The notes: generated from the letters alone by a model not told the origin. Positions 16,404-25,441 are shown, numbered from the stretch's first letter. The stretch: 36,433 bases of DNA from Xanthobacteraceae bacterium (GCA_030037885.1 JASHPU010000114.1:1-36433), one strand, 5' to 3'. Translations and numbers: made by a program.

Positions 16404-17606
16404 ATGACGGGCGAATCCCCGATCAGCATGATGCGCGGTGACGGCGAGCGCATAGCGCGGCGCGGCGGCCGTGCTCCGGTTCCGCCGCCGCGCCGGGCGT
16501 TGTTGCGCATCGTCGTGCCGGTTGCGGTGCTGGTCGGGCTTGCTGTCGTCTGGTGCGGGCTGTGGTACTACGCTGCCGGCGTGGCGAACCGCACGCTCGC
16601 CGGCTGGATCGCGAGCGAAGCGGCAGCCGGCCGCACCTACACCTGCGGATCGGAAGGGGTCGGCGGCTTCCCCTTGAGCATCCAGGTGCGCTGCGTCCAG
16701 GCCACCGCCGCGATCAAGGCCGCGCAATCGCCGGTCGACCTCGCCGCCAAGGACATCACCTTCACCGCCCAGGTCTGGCGTCCAACCGTGCTGGTCGCCG
16801 ACGTCGTCGGGCCGGTCAGCGTGGCCGCGCCCGGCCAGGCACCAAGCCTCGTCGCCAACTGGTCGAGCGCGCGCCTGCGGGTCGACGGTCTGCCGCCCAA
16901 TCCCGAAGCCCTCTCGATCAGCGTCGAACGGCCGCAGCTTGATCGTGGCGCCGGCGCCGCTTTGTTTGCCGCCGATAATGCCGAGTTCGATGCCCGCATC
17001 GTCTCCGGCTCGATCCAAAATAATCCAGTGATCGACTTCACGCTGCATTTCGTTGCCGCGGCGGCGCCGACGCTGCATCCGCTGCTGGCCGAACCGCTGC
17101 GCGGCGACCTCGATGTGGTGGTGCGCGGTTTCAAGGATCTCGAGCAAAAGCCGTTGGCGCAGCGCTTCCGTGAATTGCAGGCCGCCGGCGGCTCGATCGA
17201 GCTGAAAACGCTGCGGCTGCAGCGCGCCGACGCCATCGTGGTCGGCTCCGGCAAGGTGACGGTAAACGCCCGCGGCCGGCTCGACGGCCTGCTGCAAGTC
17301 GCCGTGTACGGCCTCGACGCCATCGTCCCGCAGCTCGGCATCGACCGCGTGATCGACCAGCAACTCGACCAGCTCACCGGCAACGGCCAGGCCCAACAAG
17401 GCCTTGCGGCGCTCGACCGCCTGGTGCCCGGGCTGAGCGGCATCGTGCGCCAGGGCACCAACGCGACGCTGGTCGACGACGTCAAGAAGATGGGCCAGCC
17501 GACCGAAATCGACAGCAAGCCGGCGGTGGCGCTGCCGCTGCGGCTTGCCGACGGCGCCGTCTATCTCGGCCTCATCCGCATCGGCGACGTGCCGCCGCTG
17601 TTTTGA
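16404..17606 (+). CDS. DUF2125 domain-containing membrane-anchored protein
   Basis: The 400-residue protein has a basic N-terminus, one membrane helix near residues 34-55 ('LRIVVPVAVLVGLAVVWCG') and a large periplasmic domain. The segment 'CGSEGVGGFPLSIQVRC' near residue 81 and the closing 'LPLRLADGAVYLGLIRIGDV' are typical of DUF2125, a family found mainly in alphaproteobacteria. The function is unknown. Extracytoplasmic location is inferred from the helix and positive N-terminus. Paired Cys at residues ~81 and ~97 could form a disulfide. The ATG at 16404 is used; internal ATGs at 16428 and 16431 are alternatives that keep the helix. It appears monocistronic, with repeats on both sides. Confidence 0.87.
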   Translation: MTGESPISMMRGDGERIARRGGRAPVPPPRRALLRIVVPVAVLVGLAVVWCGLWYYAAGVANRTLAGWIASEAAAGRTYTCGSEGVGGFPLSIQVRCVQATAAIKAAQSPVDLAAKDITFTAQVWRPTVLVADVVGPVSVAAPGQAPSLVANWSSARLRVDGLPPNPEALSISVERPQLDRGAGAALFAADNAEFDARIVSGSIQNNPVIDFTLHFVAAAAPTLHPLLAEPLRGDLDVVVRGFKDLEQKPLAQRFRELQAAGGSIELKTLRLQRADAIVVGSGKVTVNARGRLDGLLQVAVYGLDAIVPQLGIDRVIDQQLDQLTGNGQAQQGLAALDRLVPGLSGIVRQGTNATLVDDVKKMGQPTEIDSKPAVALPLRLADGAVYLGLIRIGDVPPLF

Positions 17607-17651
17607 GCCTGCTTTCAGCAGCACGATTTCCTTCTCCCGCTTGCGCTAATT

Positions 17652-17848
17652 CCTCATCCTGAGGCGCTCGGCGCGAGCCTCGAAGGATGCAGGCCGAGGC
17701 GCAACACCGTCTTCCTCATCCTGAGGCGCAACACCGTATTCCTCATCCTGAGGTGCTCGGCGCGCAGCGCCGAGCCTCGAAGGATGCAGGCCGAGGCGCC
17801 GGGGCCTGCATCCTTCGAGGGCCGCTTCGCGGCCACCTCAGGATGAGG
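17652..17848. repeat. Palindromic intergenic repeat, family B (copy 1, partly duplicated)
   Basis: It starts CCTCATCCTGAGG and ends CCTCAGGATGAGG. The arms around 'CTCGAAGGATGCAGGCC' and 'GGCCTGCATCCTTCGAGG' (17777-17820) form a long hairpin. The left arm is duplicated three times in short form (CTCATCCTGAGGCGCAACACCGT). The same core occurs twice at 32520-32860. Confidence 0.8.
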
Positions 17849-18341
17849 GGAACAGGGTGCGCTTCGGCATTCTCGCGGCGCGTTTTTGTTTGCGCCCGAG
17901 CTATGCCAAGCCACTGCACGAAAGCCGCCCCGAACAAACAAAAGGGGGGCGGAGCGCCGACAGGCGCGTCGTCAGGAGCCACGCCACACCCGCAGACGTT
18001 ACCGCCTGCCGATGCTTCGGGCGCGGCGCGCGCCACGCAGTTGCGACGTAGCCGCCGCAACGCGCTTCGGGCGCGCTCGCCTCTCGGCGCTCCGTCGCGG
18101 CTTTCCTCGCGCGGCTTTAAGGCTGCACGCGATTCGGTCCAGGCCGCGCGTCACGCGAACCAGAGGGGCGGGCGTTACCCGACCATCGCTCGCGCCTAAG
18201 CCAAGCACCTGGCACCCCGACCGTAGTGTCGAGGGGGTCGATACCCGGACCGCCCGGGAGCGGGGTTACAAGCCCCGCCCGCAGGAACCGCACCCGCTCC
18301 ATCACTCGGCTGTCACCGGTTGACGCCCCTTGATGAGCGAA

Positions 18342-18375
18342 GCGGCGCCGGCTTTTATTCGGCGCCGCAGTTTTG
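18342..18375 (+). terminator. Rho-independent terminator
   Basis: A perfect 9-bp GC stem, GCGGCGCCG / CGGCGCCGC, with the loop GCTTTTATT is followed by AGTTTTGT. The T-tract is present only on the plus strand. The nearest annotated upstream plus-strand gene ends 730 bases earlier, so it probably terminates an unannotated transcript. Confidence 0.7.
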
Positions 18376-18549
18376 TCAAGCGTTGTCGCTAAGCATTGAT
18401 TGTGCGGCGCTTTTTGCTTCGGCGGTGGGGCCCACAATCGCTTCGCCGCGCAATTTTTGACGATTAAAGACGAATCTTTCAGCAAAAACAATCGCTTGGC
18501 TACGTTTTGAATCGATCTGAAGACTCGAAATTGCGCGGCGCTTAGTAGC

Positions 18550-18616
18550 CCGTAGGATGGGTTGAGCGAAGCGAAACCCATCGTGCGGCGTCGCGGTCCG
18601 ATGATGGGTTTCGCTA
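18550..18616. repeat. Short palindromic repeat with GATGGGTT / AACCCATC arms
   Basis: The arms GGATGGGTTgagcgaagcGAAACCCATCG and CGATGATGGGTTTCGCTAAT form two nested inverted repeats. It is intergenic and no gene overlaps it. Similar 'GATGGGTTGAGCGAAGCGAAACCCATC' elements are familiar in bacterial intergenic DNA. Confidence 0.5.
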
Positions 18617-18827
18617 ATCGGTGCGGTTAAAGTCATCGCCCTTGAATAAGAGCTTTGGTTCTGGCGCCGACATAGTCGAAATCGCGGCAGATCGGACATT
18701 GCTCATGGAGAAGTGACGCGATCGACCCGACGAGGTGCCGTATCATGCACGAGCGCGAGGCGTGCATGCGCCTGTCTGCACACCCAGCATGCGAAGGCTC
18801 GGACCATAACCGGCCGGAAGGTACCCC

Positions 18828-20282
18828 ATGTCGATCGATCGCCGCTCGTTGCTCAAACGCACCGCTGCCGTTCCCCTGGCGTCCATGGCGCCCAGACTGG
18901 CGCAGGCCGCCGATAATCCGGCGAACGCGCAAAAGGCCGACTATACGATCCGCATTGCCAGCGGGCTCGTGGAATTATCGCCCGACCACATCGTGTCGAC
19001 GACACTCTACAATGGCCAGTTTCCGGGTCCGCTGGTGCGGTTGACCGAAGGCAAACAGGTCGTCGTCGATATCGTCAACGACACGGATACCCCCGAGCAA
19101 CTGCACTGGCATGGCCAGTTCGTCCCGGTCGACGTCGACGGCGCCGCCGAGGAGGGCACGCCCGATATCCCCGCGCACGGCATGCGCCGCATTTCCTATG
19201 TGCCGAAGCCGTCGGGTTTTCGTTTCTATCACAGTCACGTCGTGCCGAAGAACAATCTCGGCATGGGCACCTATACCGGACAGGCCGGACCGGTTTATAT
19301 CGAGCCCGTCGACAATCCGGGCGCCTACGATCGCGAGATATTCCTGGTGCTCAAGGAATTCCTGCCGTCCTTCAGCCAAGGCGGCGACATGGCGCAGGAG
19401 TTTCTTATCGGCGAGCCGGACAAGCAATTGCAGGACATCGGCCAGAAAGCCGACGACCGGTTCAAGGGCCCCAAGGGCTACGAAGTCGGCTACGATCTGT
19501 TCGCCATCAACGGCAAGATGCTCGGTCACGGCGATCCGATCCGCGTCAAGCAAGGCGAGCGCGTTCTGTTTCATGTCCTCAATGCCAGTGCCGGCGAAAT
19601 CCGCAGTTTGGCGCTGCCCGGCCACGTTTTCAGGATCGTGGCGCTCGACGGCAATCCGGTGCCGACCCAGGCGGACGTGCCGGTGCTGTGGCTCGGCACC
19701 GCCGAGCGCATCTCGGCCATCGTCGCAATGAACCGTCCCGGCGTTTGGGTCATGGGCGATCTTGCCGACGACGACCGCGGCCACGGCATGGGCATCGTCG
19801 TCGAATACGCCAATGCAAAGGGCAAGGCGCAATGGAGCGAGCCAAAACCGTACAAATGGGATTACACGATATTCGGCAAGGCCGGCGCCGCACCGGCGTC
19901 ACCGGACGAAACAATGGAGTTTACGATCGTCAAGCACAACGGCGCGCTCGACGGGTTCAATGAATGGGTGCTCAACGACAAAGCCTTTTCGATGCAGACC
20001 ATGAAGCCGGTGTACGATGTGCATCAAGGCCGCCGCTACCGCTTCAAATTCCGCAACGCCAGCGACGACATCCATCCGCTGCATTTGCATCGGCACAGTT
20101 TCGAGCTTGTCCGCGTCGGCGGCAAGCCGACCACGGGCGTCATGAAGGACGTGGTAATGCTCGGCGGATTCCAAGACGTCGAGTTCGACTTTGTCGCCGA
20201 CCATCCGGGACTGACGCTGTTTCATTGTCACCAGCAATTACACATGGATTTCGGCTTCATGTTCCTGTTGAATTACGCGTGA
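18828..20282 (+). CDS. Tat-exported multicopper oxidase (laccase-like)
   Basis: The 484-residue protein is a predicted periplasmic copper oxidase that would couple oxidation of phenols, metals or similar donors to reduction of oxygen to water. It begins with a twin-arginine signal (DRRSLLKR, residues 4-11) and a hydrophobic stretch ending ...RLAQAA. Copper ligand clusters are in order: HWHGQ near residue 93, HSHVV near 137, HPLHLHRH near 424, and HCHQQLHMDFGF near 466. Aligned by the last cluster, the residue at the type 1 axial position is Phe rather than Met, as in high-potential laccases. GGAAGG about 7 bases upstream supports the ATG. No copper chaperone or partner gene is adjacent, and the substrate is unknown. 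Confidence 0.9.
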   Translation: MSIDRRSLLKRTAAVPLASMAPRLAQAADNPANAQKADYTIRIASGLVELSPDHIVSTTLYNGQFPGPLVRLTEGKQVVVDIVNDTDTPEQLHWHGQFVPVDVDGAAEEGTPDIPAHGMRRISYVPKPSGFRFYHSHVVPKNNLGMGTYTGQAGPVYIEPVDNPGAYDREIFLVLKEFLPSFSQGGDMAQEFLIGEPDKQLQDIGQKADDRFKGPKGYEVGYDLFAINGKMLGHGDPIRVKQGERVLFHVLNASAGEIRSLALPGHVFRIVALDGNPVPTQADVPVLWLGTAERISAIVAMNRPGVWVMGDLADDDRGHGMGIVVEYANAKGKAQWSEPKPYKWDYTIFGKAGAAPASPDETMEFTIVKHNGALDGFNEWVLNDKAFSMQTMKPVYDVHQGRRYRFKFRNASDDIHPLHLHRHSFELVRVGGKPTTGVMKDVVMLGGFQDVEFDFVADHPGLTLFHCHQQLHMDFGFMFLLNYA

Positions 20283-20283
20283 C

Positions 20284-20433
20284 TGTATCGTCATTGCGAG
20301 CGACCCGCCTACGCGCGCAATGACGCGCAGCTTGTAGCTTGCAGCGGGGGTTGAGCGCAGCGGAACCCGGGGCTCAACGTTGTGGCCGCCATCGCCGTCC
20401 CCGGATTTCGCTTCGCTCAATCCGGGCTACTTG
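20284..20433. repeat. Intergenic palindromic sequences downstream of the multicopper oxidase
   Basis: CGTCATTGCG (20289) pairs with CGCAATGACG (20315-20324) as a compact inverted repeat. A second imperfect palindrome, GGTTGAGCGCAGCGGAACCCGGGG / CCCCGGATTTCGCTTCGCTCAATCC, spans about 20349-20425. The 330-base gap to the transporter gene (20283-20612) holds nothing else that I can support. Confidence 0.6.
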
Positions 20434-20612
20434 CTGCTCGCCGGCTGTCACGAATCAACAGGCGCAAATAAGTGCAGCAATTGGTTTAGTCGGGAGGCCA
20501 CGACTACCGGCCCGCGGAGCGTCCGGGCCTCGCGACATTGGCGACGATTGACGAGGGCCGACGGACCGTGATGTTCTGCCCGGCGAGGCAACATGCCGCC
20601 CAGGAGGAGAAA

Positions 20613-21809
20613 ATGAATATCGCCCGCCCGATCCGCACGTCCGCCGGATTGATCGGCGTCGTTGCGGCCGCCGCGATGCTTTCGCAAGCGGCGCTTGCAG
20701 CCGGCAGCTACGACGTCAACGTCGTCGTACCGCTGACCGGCGGCGCCGCATTCGTCGGCCAGGGCCAGAAGGCGACCTTGTCGGCGCTTGCGGAGCAGAT
20801 CAACGGCACGGGCGGCATCGCCGGCGACAAGCTGAATTTCATTTTCCATGACGACCAGACGCAGCCGCAAGTGGCGGTGCAGCTCGCCAGTCAGGTTCTC
20901 GGTTCGCAGCCGGCCGTGATCATGGGATCGAGCCTCGTCGCCATGTGTCTGGCGATGGCGCCGCTGATGGGCAACGGCCCGGTGCAGTATTGCCTGTCGC
21001 CCGGCATCCACCCGAAGGCCGGCTACGTGTATTCGACGAGTTCATCGTCGACCGACCAGATCGCGGCGGTGGTGCGCTACTTTCGCCTGAAGGGATGGAC
21101 CAGGATCGCGACGCTCGACACCACCGATGCCAGCGGCCAGGACGGCGACCGCTCGATTGCCGAAGTGATGCGCTATCCCGAAAACAAAGACACGATGCAC
21201 GTCGTCATTGCCGAGCATTTCAATCCTTCGGATGTGTCGGTGGCCGCGCAGATCGCGCGCATCAAGGGTTCGGGCGCACAAGCCATCATCGCCTGGACGA
21301 CCGGCGCGCCGGCCGCGACGGTGTTCCGCGGCATGCAGCAGGAAGCCGTGGACCTGCCGGTCGCACCCACCAGCGGCAATCAGACCTTCGCGGCGATGAA
21401 GCAATGGCAGGCGTTTCTGCCCAAAAACCTGATTCTCGCCTCGGCCATTTATCCGCCGCATCCGCCTGGCGTGAAGCTCGATCCGCGCGTCGATGCCGCG
21501 CAACAAGCCATGGAGGCGACGCTCGCCAAGCGCGGACTCAAGGCGGACAACATGGTCGCCACCTCGTGGGATGCGGGCCTCATCGTCGCGTCGGGGTTGC
21601 GCAAGCTCGGCACCGGCGCCACCGCGGCCCAGTTGCGGCACTACATCGACAATCTGACCGACTTTCCGGGTGTGGATGGGATTTATAATTTCCAAAAATA
21701 TCCGCAGCGCGGTGTCGGCCCGCTATCCTCTACCGTGACGGCTTACGACGCCAAGACGCAGTCATGGGTGTGGCTCTCGCAGCCGGGCGGAGCGCCGCTC
21801 GAAAAGTAG
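20613..21809 (+). CDS. ABC transporter substrate-binding protein, branched-chain amino acid (LivJ) family
   Basis: The 398-residue protein has a Sec signal peptide (residues 1-31, ending 'MLSQAALAAG') and a periplasmic type I substrate-binding fold. It opens with 'YDVNVVVPLTGGAAFVGQG' and continues 'LAEQINGTGGIAGDKLNFIF', typical of LivJ/Leu-Ile-Val-binding proteins. AGGAGGAG lies 5 bases before the ATG at 20613, a near-perfect ribosome-binding site that excludes the upstream ATG at 20538. Fused permease/ATPase genes follow within 56 bases, so it is the binding partner of that transporter. Members of this family bind amino acids, amides or aromatic acids, and the actual ligand cannot be told from sequence. 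Confidence 0.93.
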   Translation: MNIARPIRTSAGLIGVVAAAAMLSQAALAAGSYDVNVVVPLTGGAAFVGQGQKATLSALAEQINGTGGIAGDKLNFIFHDDQTQPQVAVQLASQVLGSQPAVIMGSSLVAMCLAMAPLMGNGPVQYCLSPGIHPKAGYVYSTSSSSTDQIAAVVRYFRLKGWTRIATLDTTDASGQDGDRSIAEVMRYPENKDTMHVVIAEHFNPSDVSVAAQIARIKGSGAQAIIAWTTGAPAATVFRGMQQEAVDLPVAPTSGNQTFAAMKQWQAFLPKNLILASAIYPPHPPGVKLDPRVDAAQQAMEATLAKRGLKADNMVATSWDAGLIVASGLRKLGTGATAAQLRHYIDNLTDFPGVDGIYNFQKYPQRGVGPLSSTVTAYDAKTQSWVWLSQPGGAPLEK

Positions 21810-21865
21810 GCCGCCTTCCTTGATCCGAAACCCTCCTCCGCCGACCGCCGCTTGAGCCGCCGGCG

Positions 21866-24577
21866 ATGGAGCAATTCGCGCAGATCCTGGTCGGCGGCCT
21901 ATTGCAGGGCGGCGTTTTCGCCATCGTCGCGCTGGGCATCAGCCTGGTTTTTCGCGTCACCGGCATCATCAATCTGGTGCAAGGCGGCTTCTGCATCATC
22001 GGCGCGCTGGCGCTGTACTCGTTCCAGAGCGATTTTGGCTGGCCGCTGCCGCTGGCCTTTCTGGCAGCGATTGCGGTCACGACCCTGTTGGGTACGGCGC
22101 TCGGCGCCGCCAGCTTCGTTCCCGCGCTCTCCCGGCTGTCGACCGGCAGCATGTTGATGCTGACCGCCGGCCTGTTGACGTTCATCAACGGCCTGGCGCT
22201 GGTGGTGTGGGGCAGCCAGCCATATGCGGTGACGGCGTTCTCCGGCGAGCAGCCGATCAACGTGCTCGGCATTTTGGTGCCGTCGCAGGGGCCATGGATC
22301 GCGGCCTTCGCCGCGATCATCATCGTCGGCATCTGGTTGTTGATGTCGCGCACGGCGCTCGGCAAGGCGCTGTTCGCCTGCGCCGAGAATCCGCTCGCCG
22401 CGCGCTTCATGGGCGTCGACGTGGCGCGCCTGACGCTGTTGAGTTTCACGCTTGCCGCGCTGATCGGCGCGATCGGCGGCGCCGTGGTGGCGCCGATCAT
22501 GTCGCTGCAATTCGACGCCGGCGGCTTCTTCACCAATGCCGGATTCATCGCGGTGGCGCTGGGCGGCATGAGCTCGCTGCCCGGCGCCGTCGCCGGCGGA
22601 CTGTTCCTCGGCGTCGCCGAGCAGCTCGCGGCCGGTTACGTCTCGTCGCTGTTCGCCGACGGCTTGGCGCTGGCGCTGTTGATGGCGACGCTGCTGTTGC
22701 GGCCGCAGGGCCTGTTCGTGTCCGGCCGCCGGCGGCGCCACGACGTGCGCGAGGAGCTGCGGGTGACCCATGCGGTGGTACGCCCGCGCCCGCGCAGCGT
22801 GGCGCTGATGGCAACGCTGCTGCTCGCGCTGCTCATCGCGCTGCCATACCTGGTCGGCGGCGGCTGGATGAGCTCGCTCGTCATCACCCTCATTCTCTTC
22901 ATCGGCGTGCTCGGCCTCGACGTGCTGATGGGCTATGCCGGGCAGGTCAACCTCGGTCAGGCCGGATTCATGGCGCTCGGCGCCTACACGGCCGCCATCC
23001 TGGCGACAAATTATGGCATGTCGCCGCTCGTCGGCACCGCCGCCGGGCTCGCGTTGTCGTTGATCTGCGCCTTGCTGCTCTCGGCCGTCACCATGCGGCT
23101 GCGCGGCGCGTATCTGGCGCTGGCGACGCTCGCGTTCGGTCTTTTGATGGACTCGCTCACGGTCGGCCTTGTCGATGTCACCGGCGGCCCCTCGGGGCTG
23201 GTCGGAATTCCATCCTTTGCGCTGGGACCGTTCGTCTTCGCCACCCCGCGCGCCATGTATTACCTGACACTGGCCGTCATCGTGGTGCTGGTCGCCGCGC
23301 TCGCCGGCGCCATGCGCTCGGATTTCGGCCGTGTGCTGCAGGCGATCCGCGCCGACCAGACCGCGGCCGAAGCGCTCGGCATCAACGTGCCGCGCTACAA
23401 GATGGCGGCGTTCGCGATCAGCGCCGCGCTCGCTTCGCTCTCAGGCAGCCTGCTCGCTTTCGATTTCCACTTTCTCTCGCCCGAAATGGTCGCGACCGAG
23501 CGCTCGTTCGAAATGATCGCGATGTTGATCGTCGGCGGCCAGGGCACGCTGGTGGGAGGACTGGCCGGAACGGCGCTGCTCACTTTGTTGCCGATCGCGT
23601 TCCAGCCCATCGCGCTTTACAAGACCATGGTCGAAGGCGCGGTTCTGGTGCTCGCCTTTCAGTACCTGCCCGACGGCATCGTCGGCGCGGTGTGGCGCGC
23701 GATGGCGCACATGGCTGCCGCGGTCGCGCCGCGCGAGGCGCCGAGCGCCTCGTCCCCGGCGCGCGACGAGCTTGCCCCGTTGCGCCGCAAAAGAGCGGCG
23801 GCGAGCGCCACGGCTCTGGAAGCCCAGTGCCTTGCCAAGCGATTTGGCGGTGTCCAGGCCGTCACGGACCTGTCCTTCACGGTGCCCGACGGCAGCATTA
23901 CCGCGCTGATCAGCCCTAACGGCGCCGGCAAGACCACGGTATTCAATCTCATCACCAACCTGTTCTCACCCGATGCCGGCGATGTCCGGTTCTACGGCCG
24001 ATCGCTGCGCGGCCTCTCTCCGGGCGAGATCGCGTCCCGCGGATTGTTGCGCACCTTTCAGACGGCGCGGGTTTTTCCCGGCATGACCACGCTCGAAAAT
24101 CTTCTCAGCGGGGCGCATCGCCAGGTCCGGCGCGGGGCCGCGGCGCATATGGCGTGGCTGCCGCCGGCGATGCGCGAGGAGCGATCGCTGCGCCGGCGCG
24201 GCGAGGCGCTGCTCGGTCTCGTCGGTCTCCTCCGCTTTCGCGACGCTGCCGCGACCACGCTGCCGATGGGAGCGCAGAAGCTGCTCGAAGTCTGCCGCGC
24301 GCTGATGGCGCGGCCGCGGCTTTTGTTGCTCGACGAGCCGGCGGCCGGCCTCAACGACGCCGAGACCGCGGAGCTTTCCGCGCTCTTGAGTGCGGTGCGC
24401 GATGCCGGCCTGACGATCCTGGTGGTCGAGCACAATATGTCGCTGGTGATGGACATCGCCGATCAGGTCATCGTGCTCGATCTGGGGCGGCTCCTGGCCC
24501 GCGGCATTCCGCGCCAGATACAGAGCGACCGGCGCGTCATCGACGCGTATTTGGGGGTGGAGGCAAAGGCGAGCTGA
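21866..24577 (+). CDS. Fused branched-chain amino-acid-type ABC transporter: LivH permease - LivM permease - LivG ATPase
   Basis: A single 903-residue frame contains three normally separate subunits. Residues ~1-290 are LivH-like ('VALGISLVFRVTGIINLVQG'; 'LGGMSSLPGAVAGGLFLG'). Residues ~310-615 are LivM-like ('LMGYAGQVNLGQAGFMALGA'; 'LRGAYLALATLAFGLLM'). Residues ~655-900 are LivG-like. In the ATPase the P-loop reads SPNGAGKTT (first Gly replaced by Ser), the signature reads LPMGAQKLLEV, and Walker B is LLLLDEPAAGLN. There are no in-frame stops, and the linkers are arginine- and alanine-rich (near residues 292-305 and 630-655). It is followed directly by livF, with the stop abutting the ATG. 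Fusions of LivH-LivM and LivM-LivG are known; a triple fusion is less common. Confidence 0.93.
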   Translation: MEQFAQILVGGLLQGGVFAIVALGISLVFRVTGIINLVQGGFCIIGALALYSFQSDFGWPLPLAFLAAIAVTTLLGTALGAASFVPALSRLSTGSMLMLTAGLLTFINGLALVVWGSQPYAVTAFSGEQPINVLGILVPSQGPWIAAFAAIIIVGIWLLMSRTALGKALFACAENPLAARFMGVDVARLTLLSFTLAALIGAIGGAVVAPIMSLQFDAGGFFTNAGFIAVALGGMSSLPGAVAGGLFLGVAEQLAAGYVSSLFADGLALALLMATLLLRPQGLFVSGRRRRHDVREELRVTHAVVRPRPRSVALMATLLLALLIALPYLVGGGWMSSLVITLILFIGVLGLDVLMGYAGQVNLGQAGFMALGAYTAAILATNYGMSPLVGTAAGLALSLICALLLSAVTMRLRGAYLALATLAFGLLMDSLTVGLVDVTGGPSGLVGIPSFALGPFVFATPRAMYYLTLAVIVVLVAALAGAMRSDFGRVLQAIRADQTAAEALGINVPRYKMAAFAISAALASLSGSLLAFDFHFLSPEMVATERSFEMIAMLIVGGQGTLVGGLAGTALLTLLPIAFQPIALYKTMVEGAVLVLAFQYLPDGIVGAVWRAMAHMAAAVAPREAPSASSPARDELAPLRRKRAAASATALEAQCLAKRFGGVQAVTDLSFTVPDGSITALISPNGAGKTTVFNLITNLFSPDAGDVRFYGRSLRGLSPGEIASRGLLRTFQTARVFPGMTTLENLLSGAHRQVRRGAAAHMAWLPPAMREERSLRRRGEALLGLVGLLRFRDAAATTLPMGAQKLLEVCRALMARPRLLLLDEPAAGLNDAETAELSALLSAVRDAGLTILVVEHNMSLVMDIADQVIVLDLGRLLARGIPRQIQSDRRVIDAYLGVEAKAS

Positions 24578-25381
24578 ATGCTGCAGTTGACCGCAGTCGA
24601 GGGCGGCTACCGCGACCTCGTGGTGTTGCGCGGCATCGATCTCGAGGTCGGCGCCGGCGAGATCGTTGCGCTGATCGGCGCCAACGGCGCCGGCAAGACG
24701 ACCCTTGCCAAAACCATCGCGGGGCTGCTTCCGGTGCGCCGCGGCGCGATTCGCTTCGCCGGAGAAGCAGTCGAGCGCCTGCCGCCAAGCGCGCGCATCA
24801 GGCGCGGCATGGCGCACGCGCCGGAAGGCCGCCAGATCGTCGCCGGACTCACAGTGGCAGACAATCTGCGCCTCGGCGCCCATGTGCTGCGGCGGCGCCG
24901 CGGCGCCACCTGGGTCAGCGGCCGCATCGGCGCAGTGTGCGACCTGTTTCCGCCGCTGCGCGAACGGCTCGACGACGCCGCGGGCAATCTGTCCGGAGGC
25001 CAGCAGCAGATGCTGGCGATCGCGCGCGCGCTGATGACCGAACCGAAGCTCTTGGTCCTCGACGAGCCGTCGCTGGGCTTGGCGCCGACGCTGGTGCTGG
25101 AGATATTCCGCCTCATCAGCCGTCTGCGCGACGCCGGAATTGCCATTCTGCTGTCGGAGCAGAACGCGCAGATGACGCTGCGCATTGCGGATCGCGCCTA
25201 TGTGATCGAGATGGGGCGCATTACGCTGCACGGCAGCGGCCGTGATCTGCTCGGCCGCGCCGACGTGGCCGAGCGCTACCTCGGCGTTGGCGCTGCCTCG
25301 GCCTCGACCGAAAGCGACGCCGCGGGCGACCGCCACGCCCGTATGGTCCGCGGCTTGGCCGCCATCTTGGAGGATGATTAG
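24578..25381 (+). CDS. Branched-chain amino-acid-type ABC transporter ATP-binding protein (LivF family)
   Basis: This 267-residue protein is the second ATPase, pairing with the LivG part of the fusion. It has Walker A 'LIGANGAGKTTLAKTIAG' near residue 32, signature 'LSGGQQQMLAIARAL' near 139, Walker B 'LLVLDEPSLGLAP' near 158, and the LivF-typical 'LLSEQNAQMTLRIADRAYV'. Its ATG directly follows the fused-gene TGA with no spacing, so it is translationally coupled. The C-terminal ~35 residues after 'AERYLGVG' are an extra charged tail. Only this ATPase has a fully canonical P-loop and signature, which may mean it contributes most of the hydrolysis. That is inference. Confidence 0.93.
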   Translation: MLQLTAVEGGYRDLVVLRGIDLEVGAGEIVALIGANGAGKTTLAKTIAGLLPVRRGAIRFAGEAVERLPPSARIRRGMAHAPEGRQIVAGLTVADNLRLGAHVLRRRRGATWVSGRIGAVCDLFPPLRERLDDAAGNLSGGQQQMLAIARALMTEPKLLVLDEPSLGLAPTLVLEIFRLISRLRDAGIAILLSEQNAQMTLRIADRAYVIEMGRITLHGSGRDLLGRADVAERYLGVGAASASTESDAAGDRHARMVRGLAAILEDD

Positions 25382-25404
25382 AGCGTGACGATAAATGATT
25401 TTCC

Positions 25405-25438
25405 AACAAACAAAATCCGCCAGTGAGAGACTTGGCGG
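25405..25438 (-). terminator. Rho-independent terminator of the metallo-hydrolase gene
   Basis: On the minus strand the stem CCGCCA / TGGCGG (25438-25417) with an ~10-base loop is followed by ATTTTGTTTGTT. It begins 4 bases after the stop of the minus-strand hydrolase gene. The plus-strand side has only a weak T stretch, so it serves the minus-strand gene best and may also slow livF transcription. Confidence 0.6.
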
Positions 25439-25441
25439 CTT

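Larger units (their letters stand above)
17849..18827. other. Long region without a convincing gene; possible transcribed element ending in a terminator
   Basis: Several short frames are open here in both directions, but none shows a domain, a plausible start or protein-like composition. They are alanine/arginine/proline-rich shadows of GC-rich DNA. The segment 17880-18340 is unlike its flanks, contains a GCGGGG-ttacaag-CCCCGC hairpin at 18260-18278, and leads into a strong plus-strand terminator. This would fit a non-coding RNA, but no known RNA (RNase P, tmRNA, 6S, SRP) was recognised. Downstream, 18376-18827 carries a short repeat and the leader of the multicopper oxidase gene, whose ATG is preceded by GGAAGG. 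Confidence 0.4.

Noticed and set aside
14514..17624. A 1036-codon minus-strand open frame.
   Set aside because: It runs antisense to plsC and the DUF2125 gene and out of frame with the ChaC-like gene, with shadow-type composition. GC-rich DNA commonly gives such frames.
17743..18060. A 105-residue minus-strand ORF (MRRLRRNCVARAAPEASAGG...).
   Set aside because: It runs through the family B hairpin, has biased composition and no ribosome-binding site or domain.
18376..18699. A 107-residue minus-strand ORF before the multicopper oxidase.
   Set aside because: Part is encoded by the GATGGGTT palindromic repeat, and there is no recognisable domain or convincing start.
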